The notes below the pieces were generated by a model. It did no database searches. It had not been told where the DNA came from and saw only the letters and a list, made by a program, of their open reading frames with translations. DNA of 64,000 nucleotides, from NCBI RefSeq assembly GCF_000812685.1, contig NZ_JWIF01000056.1, positions 186,001 through 250,000 of the forward strand, given 5' to 3'. Positions 36,636-45,970 of the stretch are shown here, one piece after another (the first letter of the stretch is position 1; each line of letters starts with the position of its first letter). A program made the translations under genes and the position numbers. The stretch comes from Halocynthiibacter namhaensis. GTDB taxonomy: Bacteria > Pseudomonadota > Alphaproteobacteria > Rhodobacterales > Rhodobacteraceae.

Positions 36636-37658
36636 CTATCGGCGGGCAAGCATTGAAAGGCGAATAAGGGTGCGCTCCATCGCGGCGTTGGCGGGGGCGT
36701 TGGATGTTGACCTGAGTTGAAGGTCGGTCTCGGTCAGCATTTGAAGGGCTTGTTCCAAACGGCGCAATCCCCATGTGTTGGCCTGTTTGGTCATACGATC
36801 GCGACGCGGGCCGAAGACAGGCGGGCGCAGCCGGGCAATGCCTTGTGACGGCCCGCCGGGGTCAGAGGCCGCGGCGTGCAAGGTGCGGAAATGGCGCATA
36901 GTGCCGATGCAAAGCGTGACAGGCAGTACGCCTTGGCTTTTGAGGCGTGCCATCAAGGGGCCGATGTCTGCGGTGCGGGCCTCGGCCACGATATTGAGCA
37001 TATCATCAAGGGCGGCTTCTGTTGAAGTGGGTGCGACGGCTTCGATATCAGTCTCTGTTACAGGGGAATTGTCGTTTCTTTTGTAGAGGCCCAGCTTTTC
37101 GATCACCTGGGCAAAATCACCGGGGTCAAGGCTGCGCGATAGGCTTTCAATGGCGCCCATCGCGTCATTTGGGATATTGGACAGATTTGCCTTTTGCAGC
37201 ATCTCTTCGATCTCTTCGCGACCGGGTGGGTCATCGTAAATGCCAACCGCAAAGGCATTGCGATGCCCTTCAAACAGTTTGCGCATCTTTGATGTGGCCT
37301 TCAACGCCTTGGCGGTGACGATGACTTGTGCATCCCCCATCTGCCAATCATCTAGCGCCGTTTGCAGGGCGGGAAATGCAAATTCGGTGGCTTCTTCGAC
37401 AAAAACCACGCGTGGACCGGGGAAAAAGCCTTGGGCTTTCATAGCGTCGGTAAGCTGTGCAGGATCTTTACGCAATTCCGCACCATTGATCCGCGTTAGG
37501 CGCATTTCTTCTTCGCCCTTTGGACCGACAAGTGCTGCGATAAGTTGCTGGCGCTTTAAGGCAACGCGCATCGCATCTTGCCCATAGATCAAAAGCCCGG
37601 TTTTCGCCGGGTCAGGCTTTGCGAAATAGCGGTTTGCTTCGCGGCCAGCTAGTTTCAT
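36636..37658 (-). CDS. holA: DNA polymerase III subunit delta
   Basis: HolA opens the beta clamp within the clamp loader of the replicative polymerase. The 340-residue product matches the family in length and shows LLIYGQDAMRVALKRQQLI, FFPGPRVVFVEEATEF and the C-terminal block GLRRLEQALQMLTETDLQLRS. Its ATG overlaps the lptE stop by four bases, so leuS-lptE-holA is one operon, an order common in proteobacteria. Confidence 0.93.
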   Translation of the reverse strand: MKLAGREANRYFAKPDPAKTGLLIYGQDAMRVALKRQQLIAALVGPKGEEEMRLTRINGAELRKDPAQLTDAMKAQGFFPGPRVVFVEEATEFAFPALQTALDDWQMGDAQVIVTAKALKATSKMRKLFEGHRNAFAVGIYDDPPGREEIEEMLQKANLSNIPNDAMGAIESLSRSLDPGDFAQVIEKLGLYKRNDNSPVTETDIEAVAPTSTEAALDDMLNIVAEARTADIGPLMARLKSQGVLPVTLCIGTMRHFRTLHAAASDPGGPSQGIARLRPPVFGPRRDRMTKQANTWGLRRLEQALQMLTETDLQLRSTSNAPANAAMERTLIRLSMLARR

Positions 37659-38143
37659 TGGGCGATCTGGTCGCTGGCCAGCAGCAGTCGTGCGTAAACT
37701 TGATCTGCCATGATGAACATCAGTCGTTGATGTGCGTCACGCTGTGATGACAGCGTCGAAACCGTGTTTCCGGTTGCAGCATAGCTGGTGAAGTTTTCGA
37801 TTTTGCCTTCAAGAACGGATGTACCCGACGCAAGATCAGTCAAAACATAGTTCACTTGGCCGTGAATGTTGTGACGTGTTGTCACTTGTTCGGGTGTGAT
37901 CCCCACAGATTCTTGGGATGTTGTGAGCGTGTAAGACAGCTCCCATAGTGTATTTGTTGGCTGGCCCAAACGTTCTTCCAGGCGGCGCGTAAGATCAAAA
38001 CTGTCCCGGTCGTTGGGGGCCATGACCTCGATTCGAGACGGCAAGGCCGCCCCGCTGGCACCGGGTGCAAGGGCGGGGCTAAAGCCGCAACCAGTGAGGG
38101 TTGCGACTGTTAGGATAAGAGAAAGGCGTTTAAACAACCACAT
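37655..38143 (-). CDS. lptE: LPS-assembly lipoprotein LptE
   Basis: LptE plugs the LptD outer-membrane pore that inserts lipopolysaccharide. The 162-residue product starts with a lipoprotein signal ending in LTGC (lipidated Cys19), followed by GFSPALAPG and a small alpha/beta domain with [21 protein letters not shown]. Sequence identity in this family is low, so the call rests on the lipobox, size, and position between leuS and holA. It overlaps leuS by 14 bases and holA by four. Confidence 0.9.
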   Translation of the reverse strand: MWLFKRLSLILTVATLTGCGFSPALAPGASGAALPSRIEVMAPNDRDSFDLTRRLEERLGQPTNTLWELSYTLTTSQESVGITPEQVTTRHNIHGQVNYVLTDLASGTSVLEGKIENFTSYAATGNTVSTLSSQRDAHQRLMFIMADQVYARLLLASDQIAQ

Positions 38144-40703
38144 TGATAATGCGTCCCGGAACTACGATCAGTTTCTTTGGCGCATTGCCATCAAGCGCCT
38201 TTACGACAGCATCCTGCGCGAGCGCGATTTTTTCAATCTCTTCTTTGCTCAGATCCGCAGGAACTGTGATTTCGCCGCGACGCTTGCCGTTGATTTGGAT
38301 TGGCATCGTGACGCTGGCTTCAACCAACATTGCCTCGTCTGCAATCGGCCAAGGGGCATTGATCACCAGACCTTCACCACCCTGATGGGCCCAGATGTCT
38401 TCCGCGATATGGGGCGTCATAGGGGCCATCAACTGCGCAAGGGTCATGATCGCTTCGCGCTGTGCATTAAAGCTGGCTTTGGTTTTGTGAATCACATTGG
38501 TAAAACCGTAAAGCTTTGCGATTGCTGCGTTAAAGCCAAAGCTTTCGACACCCAAGGTCACATCACGGATGGCCTTATGCGTTTCGCGCAGAAGATCTTC
38601 GTCACCCGTGCCTTTGGCGTCCTTGTCCATTTCGCCGATACGATCACAGATGTTCCAGACACGGTTCAGGTGTTTCGCGGCAGCTTCTGCACCAGAGGCC
38701 GTCCATTCCACATCCCGTTCGGGGGGGGAATCAGACAGAACAAACCAACGGGCTGTGTCGGCGCCGTAAGAATTGATGATTTCGATTGGATCGACCACGT
38801 TGTTCTTGGATTTCGACATTTTCGCGGAAGGTGTGACCTTCAGTTCTTCGTCGGTGCCTTTGACATAAGTCTTGCCGTCGCGCTTTTCGATCTCTTCGGG
38901 ATAGTGATACAGCGTGCGCCCCTCGGGAGTTTTGCGTGTCGTGTTCTCGTAGATTTCATGGGTGACCATGCCTTGGGTGAACAACGCATCAAACGGTTCA
39001 ATCGCTTTGTCTGGCAGGTGACCACAGATCTGCATCGCACGCGCAAAGAAACGCGAATACAGCAAATGCAGAATCGCGTGTTCAATGCCGCCGATGTATT
39101 GATCGACGTTCATCCAATATTCGGCCTCGGCCATACCGGTGGGGGTGGTGGCATTTGGCGCGGTGAAGCGGGCGTAATACCAGCTGGAATCAACGAAAGT
39201 ATCCATCGTATCAGTTTCACGCAGCGCATCTGCACCACAAGATGGGCAGGCACAATTGCGCCAGCTTGGGTGACGATCCAGCGGATTGCCGGGGATCGAG
39301 AAATCAATATCTTTGCCATCTTCATCAAACGGCAGCTCAATCGGCAGGTTTTCCTTTTTCTCAGGAACCACGCCACAAGCATCGCAATGCACCACGGGAA
39401 TCGGGCAACCCCAATAGCGTTGGCGTGACAGACCCCAATCGCGCAGACGGAACTTGGTCACGCCTTCGCCCCAGCCGTCTTTTTCGGCCAGATCAATGGT
39501 TACGTTGATGGCCTCTTCGCCGGTTGCCTCATCAAGGCCCGCAAAATGGTTAATCCATTTCACCTTTTCGGATTTCATTGGAACGAATGCTTCGTTCTCA
39601 ACCGGGGTTGGATTGTCGAGCGCAAAGAAGGTGTCGATCACTGGCAGGTCGTATTTGCGGCAGAAATCAAGGTCACGTTGATCATGGGCGGGGCAGGCAA
39701 AGATCGCACCTGTGCCGTAATCCATCAAAATGAAATTCGCGATCCAAACGGGCAATTCAGCGCCAGTCAGCGGATGTTTCGCTTTGATGCCCGTGTCATA
39801 GCCCAGCTTCGGCGCGGTTTCGATTGCTTCTTCTGTGGTGCCGCCTTTGCGACATTCCACAAGGAATTCAGCCAGTTCAGCGTTTTCGGCCTCAAGCTGT
39901 TTTGCAATCGGGTGATCGGGCGAGATGCCAACAAAGCTTGCGCCATTTAGCGTGTCAGGGCGGGTTGTATAGACGGTGATCGGGTCTTCACCGTCCACGC
40001 GTTCAAAATCAAATTGCAGCCCGCGCGACTTGCCGATCCAGTTTTCCTGCATCAGGCGCACTTTGGCAGGCCAGTTTTCCAGATCATCCAAAGCGGTCAG
40101 CAATTCATCGGAATGATCCGAGATCTTGAAGAACCATTGCGTCAGCTCACGGCGTTCAACAGGGGCACCGGAACGCCAACCACAACCGTTTTCAACCTGT
40201 TCATTCGCCAGAACGGTCATATCGACCGGATCCCAGTTCACCACTGCGTTTTTGCGATAGACGAGGCCTTTGTCGAGAAAATCGAGAAACAAAGACTGTT
40301 GTTGGCCGTAATATTCAACATCGCAAGTGGCAAACATCCGCGACCAATCAAGCGACAGGCCAAGGGGCTTCATCTGCTCGACCATGGTGTCGATGTTCTC
40401 GTAAGTCCAGGTTTTGGGGTGGCCGCCAATCGCCATTGCCGCATTTTCCGCAGGCATACCAAAGGCATCAAACCCCATTGGGTGTAGAACAGAGAGCCCA
40501 CATGACATCTTATACCGCGCGATTACGTCGCCCATAGTATAGTTGCGCACGTGCCCCATGTGCAGCTTGCCGGATGGGTAAGGGAACATTTCCAGCACAT
40601 AGTATTTCTCACGCGTTTCATCACGTTTGGCGGTGAAGACCCCGGCCTTTTCCCAGGCCTCTTGCCATTTTGGTTCAAGATCGGATGCGGTGTAGCGAGA
40701 CAT
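38130..40703 (-). CDS. leuS: Leucyl-tRNA synthetase
   Basis: LeuS charges tRNA-Leu. The 857-residue product has the HIGH-type motif [12 protein letters not shown] (about 45), the editing domain with TTRPDTLNG, a zinc-ribbon-like CDACG...CACPSCG insertion, and the KMSKS loop in [13 protein letters not shown]. Length and order are normal. AAGGACC precedes the ATG. It is the first gene of the leuS-lptE-holA operon; a hairpin upstream separates it from the DUF3576 gene. Confidence 0.98.
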   Translation of the reverse strand: MSRYTASDLEPKWQEAWEKAGVFTAKRDETREKYYVLEMFPYPSGKLHMGHVRNYTMGDVIARYKMSCGLSVLHPMGFDAFGMPAENAAMAIGGHPKTWTYENIDTMVEQMKPLGLSLDWSRMFATCDVEYYGQQQSLFLDFLDKGLVYRKNAVVNWDPVDMTVLANEQVENGCGWRSGAPVERRELTQWFFKISDHSDELLTALDDLENWPAKVRLMQENWIGKSRGLQFDFERVDGEDPITVYTTRPDTLNGASFVGISPDHPIAKQLEAENAELAEFLVECRKGGTTEEAIETAPKLGYDTGIKAKHPLTGAELPVWIANFILMDYGTGAIFACPAHDQRDLDFCRKYDLPVIDTFFALDNPTPVENEAFVPMKSEKVKWINHFAGLDEATGEEAINVTIDLAEKDGWGEGVTKFRLRDWGLSRQRYWGCPIPVVHCDACGVVPEKKENLPIELPFDEDGKDIDFSIPGNPLDRHPSWRNCACPSCGADALRETDTMDTFVDSSWYYARFTAPNATTPTGMAEAEYWMNVDQYIGGIEHAILHLLYSRFFARAMQICGHLPDKAIEPFDALFTQGMVTHEIYENTTRKTPEGRTLYHYPEEIEKRDGKTYVKGTDEELKVTPSAKMSKSKNNVVDPIEIINSYGADTARWFVLSDSPPERDVEWTASGAEAAAKHLNRVWNICDRIGEMDKDAKGTGDEDLLRETHKAIRDVTLGVESFGFNAAIAKLYGFTNVIHKTKASFNAQREAIMTLAQLMAPMTPHIAEDIWAHQGGEGLVINAPWPIADEAMLVEASVTMPIQINGKRRGEITVPADLSKEEIEKIALAQDAVVKALDGNAPKKLIVVPGRIINVVV

Positions 40704-40722
40704 ATGGTCTGGTCCTTTACGT

Positions 40723-40753
40723 GAAAACGCCGAGCGATGGGCCCGGCGTTTTC
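40723..40753 (-). terminator. Hairpin between DUF3576 gene and leuS
   Basis: GAAAACGCCG (40723-40732) pairs perfectly with CGGCGTTTTC (40744-40753). On the minus strand the T run is the end of the stem itself. Likely terminator of the DUF3576 gene ahead of the leuS promoter. Confidence 0.65.
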
Positions 40754-40799
40754 ATAATCGGTGATTGGGCTGTGGTCCAGAGCGGACGTTATAGATGTA

Positions 40800-41312
40800 T
40801 TACAGTTTGCCTTCGGCAATACGCAACTGGCGGGCTCGCGTGAGAATCGCATCTTCAACGGCACGACGGGTGTCGGCATCAACTGCGCGGCCACCGCGGG
40901 TTTGTAGCGAAAGGTTCAAGGAACGCGCATCAAGGGCGGGGTCCGTGATATAAACAGTCGCGCGATAGCTGCGATTACCGCCGGGTGGGGTGCCGTAACC
41001 AGTAGAGATCACACCAGAAAACGGATCAGCGGTTTGAATTGGTAGGAAGTTCAACGTTTCAAGGCTGGCGCGCCAGATGTATTTGTTGACCTCAAGCGTG
41101 ACGTTAGAATCATCACCACTGTTGAAGATATCCCAGATCGTTTCACGACCATTGCCGGCTTGTTCTTGTTTTAGCTGTTCAATTGCGGGGGTCTGACTGC
41201 GATTCGTGCCACTGTATTGGTCGGTCCGGGCTGATTTGTTGCCGCCGCAAGCAACGAGAGACATCACGGCAAGGGTGATCGCCAGTTTTCCAATGGATTT
41301 TCTAAGTGTCAT
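40800..41312 (-). CDS. DUF3576 lipoprotein
   Basis: A 170-residue lipoprotein with a signal ending in SLVAC (lipidated Cys22), then a Ser/Gln-rich linker and a compact domain with TIWDIFNSGDD, VNKYIWRASLETLNFLPIQTADPFSGVI and YRATVYITDPALDARSL. This matches the alphaproteobacterial DUF3576 family of unknown function, often placed next to leuS as here. It is probably on the inner face of the outer membrane. A hairpin after it suggests separate transcription from leuS. It is divergent from the porin. Confidence 0.88.
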   Translation of the reverse strand: MTLRKSIGKLAITLAVMSLVACGGNKSARTDQYSGTNRSQTPAIEQLKQEQAGNGRETIWDIFNSGDDSNVTLEVNKYIWRASLETLNFLPIQTADPFSGVISTGYGTPPGGNRSYRATVYITDPALDARSLNLSLQTRGGRAVDADTRRAVEDAILTRARQLRIAEGKL

Positions 41313-41535
41313 ATCGTCTGTCCTGAATTATCCTGCGCTTTCTCTGTTATAGGTGTGGAAGAAACCGAGCAAGGTTTTTCACTTGTTATATAGTGCGATC
41401 TGATTTTTTTGCGCGGAGAGCTGCCGTTGGGCGCGAAAATGGACTGTGGCAAACCTGCACCAGGCCCAATGACTTTCGAAATCAGATGCGGGCTTTTCTT
41501 GATTGAGGCGGGAAAAACAGAGAAACACCCTCATA

Positions 41536-41561
41536 CCCGGTTCAGATTCCCCTGAATTGGG
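41536..41561 (+). promoter_or_regulatory. 5' leader hairpin of the porin mRNA
   Basis: CCCGGTTCAG (41536-41545) pairs with CTGAATTGGG (41552-41561), ten pairs with two G-U, over a six-base loop, 32 bases before the porin start. A second inverted repeat, ATCTGATTT (41398-41406) with AAATCAGAT (41479-41487), lies further upstream. Both could stabilise or regulate the abundant porin transcript. Confidence 0.5.
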
Positions 41562-41593
41562 ATGCACCTTTGAATTCCATGAGGGATAACAAA

Positions 41594-42544
41594 ATGAACA
41601 AAATTCTTCTCGCGACTACCGCACTTGTAGCAACAGCTGGCGTAGCGTCTGCTGAAGTATCTCTTTCTGGTTGGGCTGAAATGGGCCTGATCGGTGGCGA
41701 CGCATACCCAACAACACAGTTCCACACTGGTGTTGACGTACGCTTCACACTTTCCGGTGAAACAGATGGCGGCCTGACATTTGGCGCAACTATCGATCTA
41801 GACGAAGCTACTGCTACTCAGTCTGCTCCTGGTGTTGCTCCTGCTACTGCGAACCAAGCTACAAAAGCTGCTGTATTTATTTCCGGCTCTTTCGGCACAG
41901 TAACAATGGGCGACACCGACGGTGCGCTTGATTGGGCAATGCAAGAAACTGCAATCGGTTCTTCTATCGCTGATGACCACACTGAGCACGCTGGTTACAA
42001 CGGCAACTCCGTACTTGACGGCGCGCCAAACGGCAACGTTCTGCGTTACGACAACACCTTTGGTGATTTCGGCGTAGCAGTTTCTGCTCAAATTGATGGT
42101 ACAGGCTCTGCTACTATCGACAACACATTCGGTCTTGGTCTGAAATACGACGTTGCTCTCGGCGGTTTGGACCTTGGTCTTGGTCTTGGTTACCAAGATA
42201 ACGGCACAAATGGCATCGTTGGTCTGTCTGTTGACACCACTTTCGCAAACGGCCTGCGCGCAATCCTGAACTACACTGATCTGGATAGTGCTGCTGTTTC
42301 TGGTCTGGCAATGGACAAGCACGTCGGTCTTGGCCTTGGCTACACATCTGGTGCCCTGACTGTTTCTGCAAACTACGGTGAATATTCTGGTGTTTATGCT
42401 GCACACGATCGTGATGGTTTCGGTGTTGCCGTAAACTATGATCTGGGTGGCGCTTCTGTACAATTCGGTTACGGTTCAGACCGTAGTCGTGCGACAATTA
42501 CAAGCGAAGAGTCTTGGTCTCTTGGCCTGGCGATGTCCTTCTAA
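41594..42544 (+). CDS. Outer-membrane porin, Rhodobacter type
   Basis: A 316-residue general porin forming a diffusion channel in the outer membrane. It has a signal peptide (residues 1-20, cleavage after ASA), then a beta-barrel sequence of alternating strands, for example EVSLSGWAEMGLIGG, LTFGATIDLDE and FGVAVNYDLGGASVQFGYGSD, and ends in a terminal Phe (LGLAMSF), the outer-membrane sorting signal. Codon use is strongly biased (many GCT, GGT, GGC), as in highly expressed genes. The start ATG at 41594 follows AGGGATAAC. A terminator follows. Confidence 0.93.
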   Translation: MNKILLATTALVATAGVASAEVSLSGWAEMGLIGGDAYPTTQFHTGVDVRFTLSGETDGGLTFGATIDLDEATATQSAPGVAPATANQATKAAVFISGSFGTVTMGDTDGALDWAMQETAIGSSIADDHTEHAGYNGNSVLDGAPNGNVLRYDNTFGDFGVAVSAQIDGTGSATIDNTFGLGLKYDVALGGLDLGLGLGYQDNGTNGIVGLSVDTTFANGLRAILNYTDLDSAAVSGLAMDKHVGLGLGYTSGALTVSANYGEYSGVYAAHDRDGFGVAVNYDLGGASVQFGYGSDRSRATITSEESWSLGLAMSF

Positions 42545-42570
42545 TTTAGAAGAACATTTCTTATAAGGAA

Positions 42571-42600
42571 GGGCGGGATTTATTCCCGCCCTTTTCTTTT
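42571..42600 (+). terminator. Rho-independent terminator of the porin gene
   Basis: GGGCGGGA (42571-42578) pairs with TCCCGCCC (42584-42591) over five bases, followed by TTTTCTTTT. Confidence 0.92.
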
Positions 42601-42645
42601 GTGTAAAAGTATTGTTTGACTGGGCCAAATATTATGGGGCCTGCT

Positions 42646-43299
42646 ATGTCACTTTCTGAAATCACCACAAAAATCGAAAAAGAAGAAACCCGCGTTGGGC
42701 GGCCTGTTGGAAGCACCCAACTAATTGCGGTTTCTAAAGTGCAGCCCAACGGGCGGGTTGAGGCTGTTTTGCGTGAAGGTCACCGTCTGTTTGGTGAAAA
42801 CAAGGTGCAGGAAGCCGCAGGAAAATGGCCCGGATTTCGGGAACAGTTTTCTGATGTGAAAGTTCACCTGCTTGGCCCCCTGCAAACTAACAAAACCCGG
42901 CAAGCGATGGAATTGTTTGACGCCATCCATTCCGTTGATCGCCCAAAACTTGCAAATACGTTGGCGCGTTTGGCGCAGGAAATTGGGCATTGCCCAGATC
43001 TGTTCATTCAAGTGAACACCGGCGAGGAAGATCAAAAGGCGGGTGTCATGCCACGTGATGCTGATGCGTTTATCAAAGACGCGCGTGCATTGGATCTGCC
43101 TGTTGTTGGGCTGATGTGCATTCCCCCGGCAGACGAGGAAGCATCGCTTCACTTTGCGTTGCTGCGCAAAATTGCAGCGCGCAACGGTGTTGAAGGCCTG
43201 TCCATGGGCATGAGCGGTGATTTTGAACGTGCCGTTGCGCAGGGTGCCACCCATGTGCGGGTTGGGTCTGCGATTTTTGGGGCGCGTGATTACGGCTGA
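42646..43299 (+). CDS. YggS/PROSC family pyridoxal-phosphate homeostasis protein
   Basis: A 217-residue single-domain PLP-binding protein of the alanine-racemase fold, involved in vitamin B6 and amino-acid balance rather than catalysis. The PLP lysine is Lys31 in LIAVSKVQP; GENKVQEA, HLLGPLQTNK and the C-terminal LSMGMSGDFERAVAQGATHVRVGSAIFG region are typical. The start is placed at ATG 42646; an ATG at 42634 or TTG at 42616 is possible. It is convergent with the L,D-transpeptidase gene, overlapping by ten bases at the 3' ends. Confidence 0.92.
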   Translation: MSLSEITTKIEKEETRVGRPVGSTQLIAVSKVQPNGRVEAVLREGHRLFGENKVQEAAGKWPGFREQFSDVKVHLLGPLQTNKTRQAMELFDAIHSVDRPKLANTLARLAQEIGHCPDLFIQVNTGEEDQKAGVMPRDADAFIKDARALDLPVVGLMCIPPADEEASLHFALLRKIAARNGVEGLSMGMSGDFERAVAQGATHVRVGSAIFGARDYG

Positions 43300-43802
43300 T
43301 GGGCCACGATTAAACGCGCGCCCGGGCGAAGATGTTCGACAATCCAACGCAGATCAGTCCGTTTGAAGGCGATGCAGCCTTCGGTGCCAAACCCGGGGCG
43401 GCGCCATTGATGGATGAAAATCGCTGAGCCCTTGCCAGGGCTCGCATTAGGCCAATTCCACGATGTGGTCAGCACCAAATCGTATAATGGATCGGCCCGG
43501 CGTAGCGTTTCATGGCTGAAAACATATTGCGCCGCGTTCACGAGATGGTTGTAATTCGGGTCTTTCACGTCATCCGACCAGAGATCATTCAGGCGAAGGG
43601 GGGTTATGGGCAGTGCTGAATTGGGGCGTGCGATGCGGTCCGGGCGATAGAACCCGCCAGTAATGGCGTGTGATCCGCTAGGGGTCGCGCCATCACCTTC
43701 GCATTTGTCTTGCTTGATCCCGCCCTTACCGATTGAGCAGGGAAACAAACGACCCAAAAACCGAATGCCACGGGGGGTTAGAACAAGATCTTGGGGCGTC
43801 AC
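43290..43802 (-). CDS. L,D-transpeptidase family protein (YkuD fold)
   Basis: A 170-residue protein with the YkuD catalytic region IFIHQWRRPGFGTEGCIAF, where His and Cys form the active site. L,D-transpeptidases make or attach unusual peptidoglycan cross-links. No signal peptide is visible: the GTG start at 43802 leads straight into LVLTPRGIRFLGRLFPCSIG. So it is either a cytoplasmic member of this subgroup or exported by other means. The GTG overlaps the ribA stop by four bases (GTGA), indicating coupling to ribA. Confidence 0.87.
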   Translation of the reverse strand: MTPQDLVLTPRGIRFLGRLFPCSIGKGGIKQDKCEGDGATPSGSHAITGGFYRPDRIARPNSALPITPLRLNDLWSDDVKDPNYNHLVNAAQYVFSHETLRRADPLYDLVLTTSWNWPNASPGKGSAIFIHQWRRPGFGTEGCIAFKRTDLRWIVEHLRPGARLIVAHQP

Positions 43803-44890
43803 AAGAGGTGCCCTGATTTCTTGGCTTTGGTCGCAAGATAGGTCCGATTTTGATCGGTTTCTCCGACTTTCAAGCCAACGCGTTCGACAACTTCGATGCC
43901 CATATCCTGCATTTTTGCGACTTTGGCGGGGTTGTTCGTCATCAATCTGACGGATTTGAAACCAAGCTTTTTCAGGATTTCAGCGCCCGTGCGAAAATCG
44001 CGTTCGTCATCTTCAAAGCCAAGGCGGTGGTTGGCCTCAACTGTGTCAAACCCTTGATCTTGCAAGGAATAGGCGCGCATTTTATTTGCAAGCCCGATGC
44101 CGCGCCCTTCTTGGTTTAGGTAAAGCAGTATACCAGCGCCGTTTTGCCCCATTGCGGCTAGGGCCGCGTTTAGCTGCGGTCCACAATCGCATTTTAGTGA
44201 TCCGATGACATCACCAGTGAAACATGCAGAATGCAGGCGGGTTAAGGCGGGCTGATCACGATCTGGGCTTCCAATTTCAACGGCGTAATGTTCGCTGGAT
44301 CCGTCATTGGTGCGGAACACATGCAGGCGCCCAGCTTCGGATACCGTCATCGGCAGGCGAGCATGCACGACCTGGGTCAGCGCATGGGCGTTCTGCATCA
44401 AATGCGTGCTGTCGTGGGCGTTAATGACGGTCAAATCATGGTCGCGCGCAAAGGTGTCAGAGTTTTCCAGGTATATATATAGTATGGCGGGCAGAATTTG
44501 AGCGGTTTTGGCCAGCTGAATGGCGGTTTTGGCGTGGCTGCAATCGCCGCCACGCAGTTCCTGCCACGGGCCTTTCATCGGGTGCAGTAGATCGTCTGCG
44601 GGATCGGCCATGGCGCGCACCCAAGCGACTCCGGCGTCGCGGGGCAGGGCCAAACGTGCAATATCACCATCATAGGCGCGGATCTTTAGGGTTTCAGCGC
44701 GACGCGATGTCAGGGTCAGGGTGACGTCACCCTGATTGCGCATCTCTGTGAGGCGATCGGTGCTGACGGCTTCGGCACTGATGGCGAGAATACCTGCGCC
44801 GTCTTGCGACAGAACCACACCCATGCCCATGCGCAGATCAGAGCGCGCCCGCGCGAGTCGTTCTGCGATGGTCGGAAAGAGAGAGCTCAT
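43799..44890 (-). CDS. ribA: GTP cyclohydrolase II with degenerate N-terminal extension
   Basis: RibA converts GTP to the first riboflavin precursor. Residues about 165-363 form the catalytic domain, with the zinc-binding Cys residues in HSACFTGDVIGSLKCDCGPQ and the EGRGIGLANKM loop. The first about 160 residues resemble a reduced DHBP-synthase (RibB-like) domain: ERLARARSDLRMGMGVVL aligns with its start, but the acidic DDEDRENEGD motif is missing, so RibB activity is unlikely. This long form is usual in related bacteria. It is followed by the coupled L,D-transpeptidase gene and is divergent from the response regulator. Confidence 0.92.
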   Translation of the reverse strand: MSSLFPTIAERLARARSDLRMGMGVVLSQDGAGILAISAEAVSTDRLTEMRNQGDVTLTLTSRRAETLKIRAYDGDIARLALPRDAGVAWVRAMADPADDLLHPMKGPWQELRGGDCSHAKTAIQLAKTAQILPAILYIYLENSDTFARDHDLTVINAHDSTHLMQNAHALTQVVHARLPMTVSEAGRLHVFRTNDGSSEHYAVEIGSPDRDQPALTRLHSACFTGDVIGSLKCDCGPQLNAALAAMGQNGAGILLYLNQEGRGIGLANKMRAYSLQDQGFDTVEANHRLGFEDDERDFRTGAEILKKLGFKSVRLMTNNPAKVAKMQDMGIEVVERVGLKVGETDQNRTYLATKAKKSGHLL

Positions 44891-45000
44891 GGGGATTGGC
44901 CGCGGATTGTTACAGGTTCAGTTGAGACATAATGAATTTATATGAATTTACCAGGGAAATTGAAACATATCGCGGGTTACAGACACGAGCGCGTGAGAAA

Positions 45001-45015
45001 AAGTGCCAGGCACTT
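45001..45015. promoter_or_regulatory. Perfect palindrome upstream of the response-regulator gene
   Basis: AAGTGCC-A-GGCACTT is a seven-base-arm palindrome 70 bases before the response-regulator start, in the divergent region with ribA. It has the form of an operator; the protein that binds it is unknown. Confidence 0.45.
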
Positions 45016-45084
45016 GAGAAACTTCTGTGGCATACTCAAATGAAGGTCAAGCAAACGCACACATATAGTCACAAGGAAACAATA

Positions 45085-45771
45085 ATGAGCACCCTTAAAA
45101 AAATCCTGCTTGTTGATGATGATGAAGATCTGCGCGAGGCGCTGTCAGAACAACTTGTGATGACCGAAGACTTCGACGTGTTTGAAGCCGCTGACGGTGC
45201 TGGCGCGATGGAAAAGGCCCGCGAGGCGATCTATGATCTGGTGATTTTGGACGTTGGCTTGCCTGACACAGATGGTCGTGAACTTTGTCGTTTGATGCGC
45301 AAGCAAGGCGTGAAATGCCCAATCTTGATGCTGACAGGACATGATTCAGATGCGGATACCATTCTGGGGCTTGATGCCGGTGCAAATGATTATGTGACGA
45401 AGCCGTTTAAATTCCCTGTTCTGTTGGCGCGTGTGCGTGCACAGCTGCGTCAACACGAACAGTCCGAAGATGCGGTATTCCAGCTTGGTCCATATACGTT
45501 CAAACCCGCGACCAAGATGCTGATCACCGAAGATGACCGCAAAATTCGCCTGACAGAGAAGGAAACAAATATTCTTAAGTTTCTGTATCGGTCCACCGAT
45601 GGCGTGGTTGCCCGCGATGTTCTGTTGCATGAAGTTTGGGGTTATAACGCGGGTGTCACCACGCATACGCTGGAAACACATATTTATCGCCTGCGCCAAA
45701 AGATCGAACCGGATCCCTCAAATGCGCGCCTGTTGGTGACTGAATCAGGTGGCTATCGTTTGGTCAGCTAA
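45085..45771 (+). CDS. OmpR-family response regulator
   Basis: A 228-residue two-component response regulator. The receiver domain has the acidic pair DDDE (11-14), the phosphorylated Asp56 in LVILDVGLPDTDG, and Lys in YVTKPFKFP; a winged-helix DNA-binding domain of OmpR/PhoB type follows (about 130-228, LTEKETNILKFLYRS, TTHTLETHIYRLRQKI). The start ATG 45085 follows AAGGAAACAATA; an open frame runs 51 codons upstream without a ribosome site. No kinase gene is adjacent. A terminator follows. Confidence 0.93.
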   Translation: MSTLKKILLVDDDEDLREALSEQLVMTEDFDVFEAADGAGAMEKAREAIYDLVILDVGLPDTDGRELCRLMRKQGVKCPILMLTGHDSDADTILGLDAGANDYVTKPFKFPVLLARVRAQLRQHEQSEDAVFQLGPYTFKPATKMLITEDDRKIRLTEKETNILKFLYRSTDGVVARDVLLHEVWGYNAGVTTHTLETHIYRLRQKIEPDPSNARLLVTESGGYRLVS

Positions 45772-45819
45772 CCCCATCCCGTGGTGCCGGGGGTATGGCA
45801 CCGTTCTCCCTGTTGGACT

Positions 45820-45847
45820 GACCCGGTTTAGGCCGGGTCTTTTTTTT
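45820..45847 (+). terminator. Rho-independent terminator after the response regulator
   Basis: GACCCGG (45820-45826) pairs with CCGGGTC (45833-45839), followed by eight T. It also covers the original 3' end of the frameshifted LytTR gene on the other strand. Confidence 0.92.
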
Positions 45848-45970
45848 GCAATGCGCTTTTATCCAAGGGAATGGTCTTGGTCCAGGTGCGCACTGCGGAA
45901 GCACGCCCGCGCGAGACGGGAATGGTTTCTCCGGAATTGAGTTCCAACACCAATTTTCCATCTTCACGCT

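Noticed and set aside
38013-39428. 471-residue plus-strand frame
   Set aside because: Antisense shadow of leuS, whose motifs are complete on the other strand.
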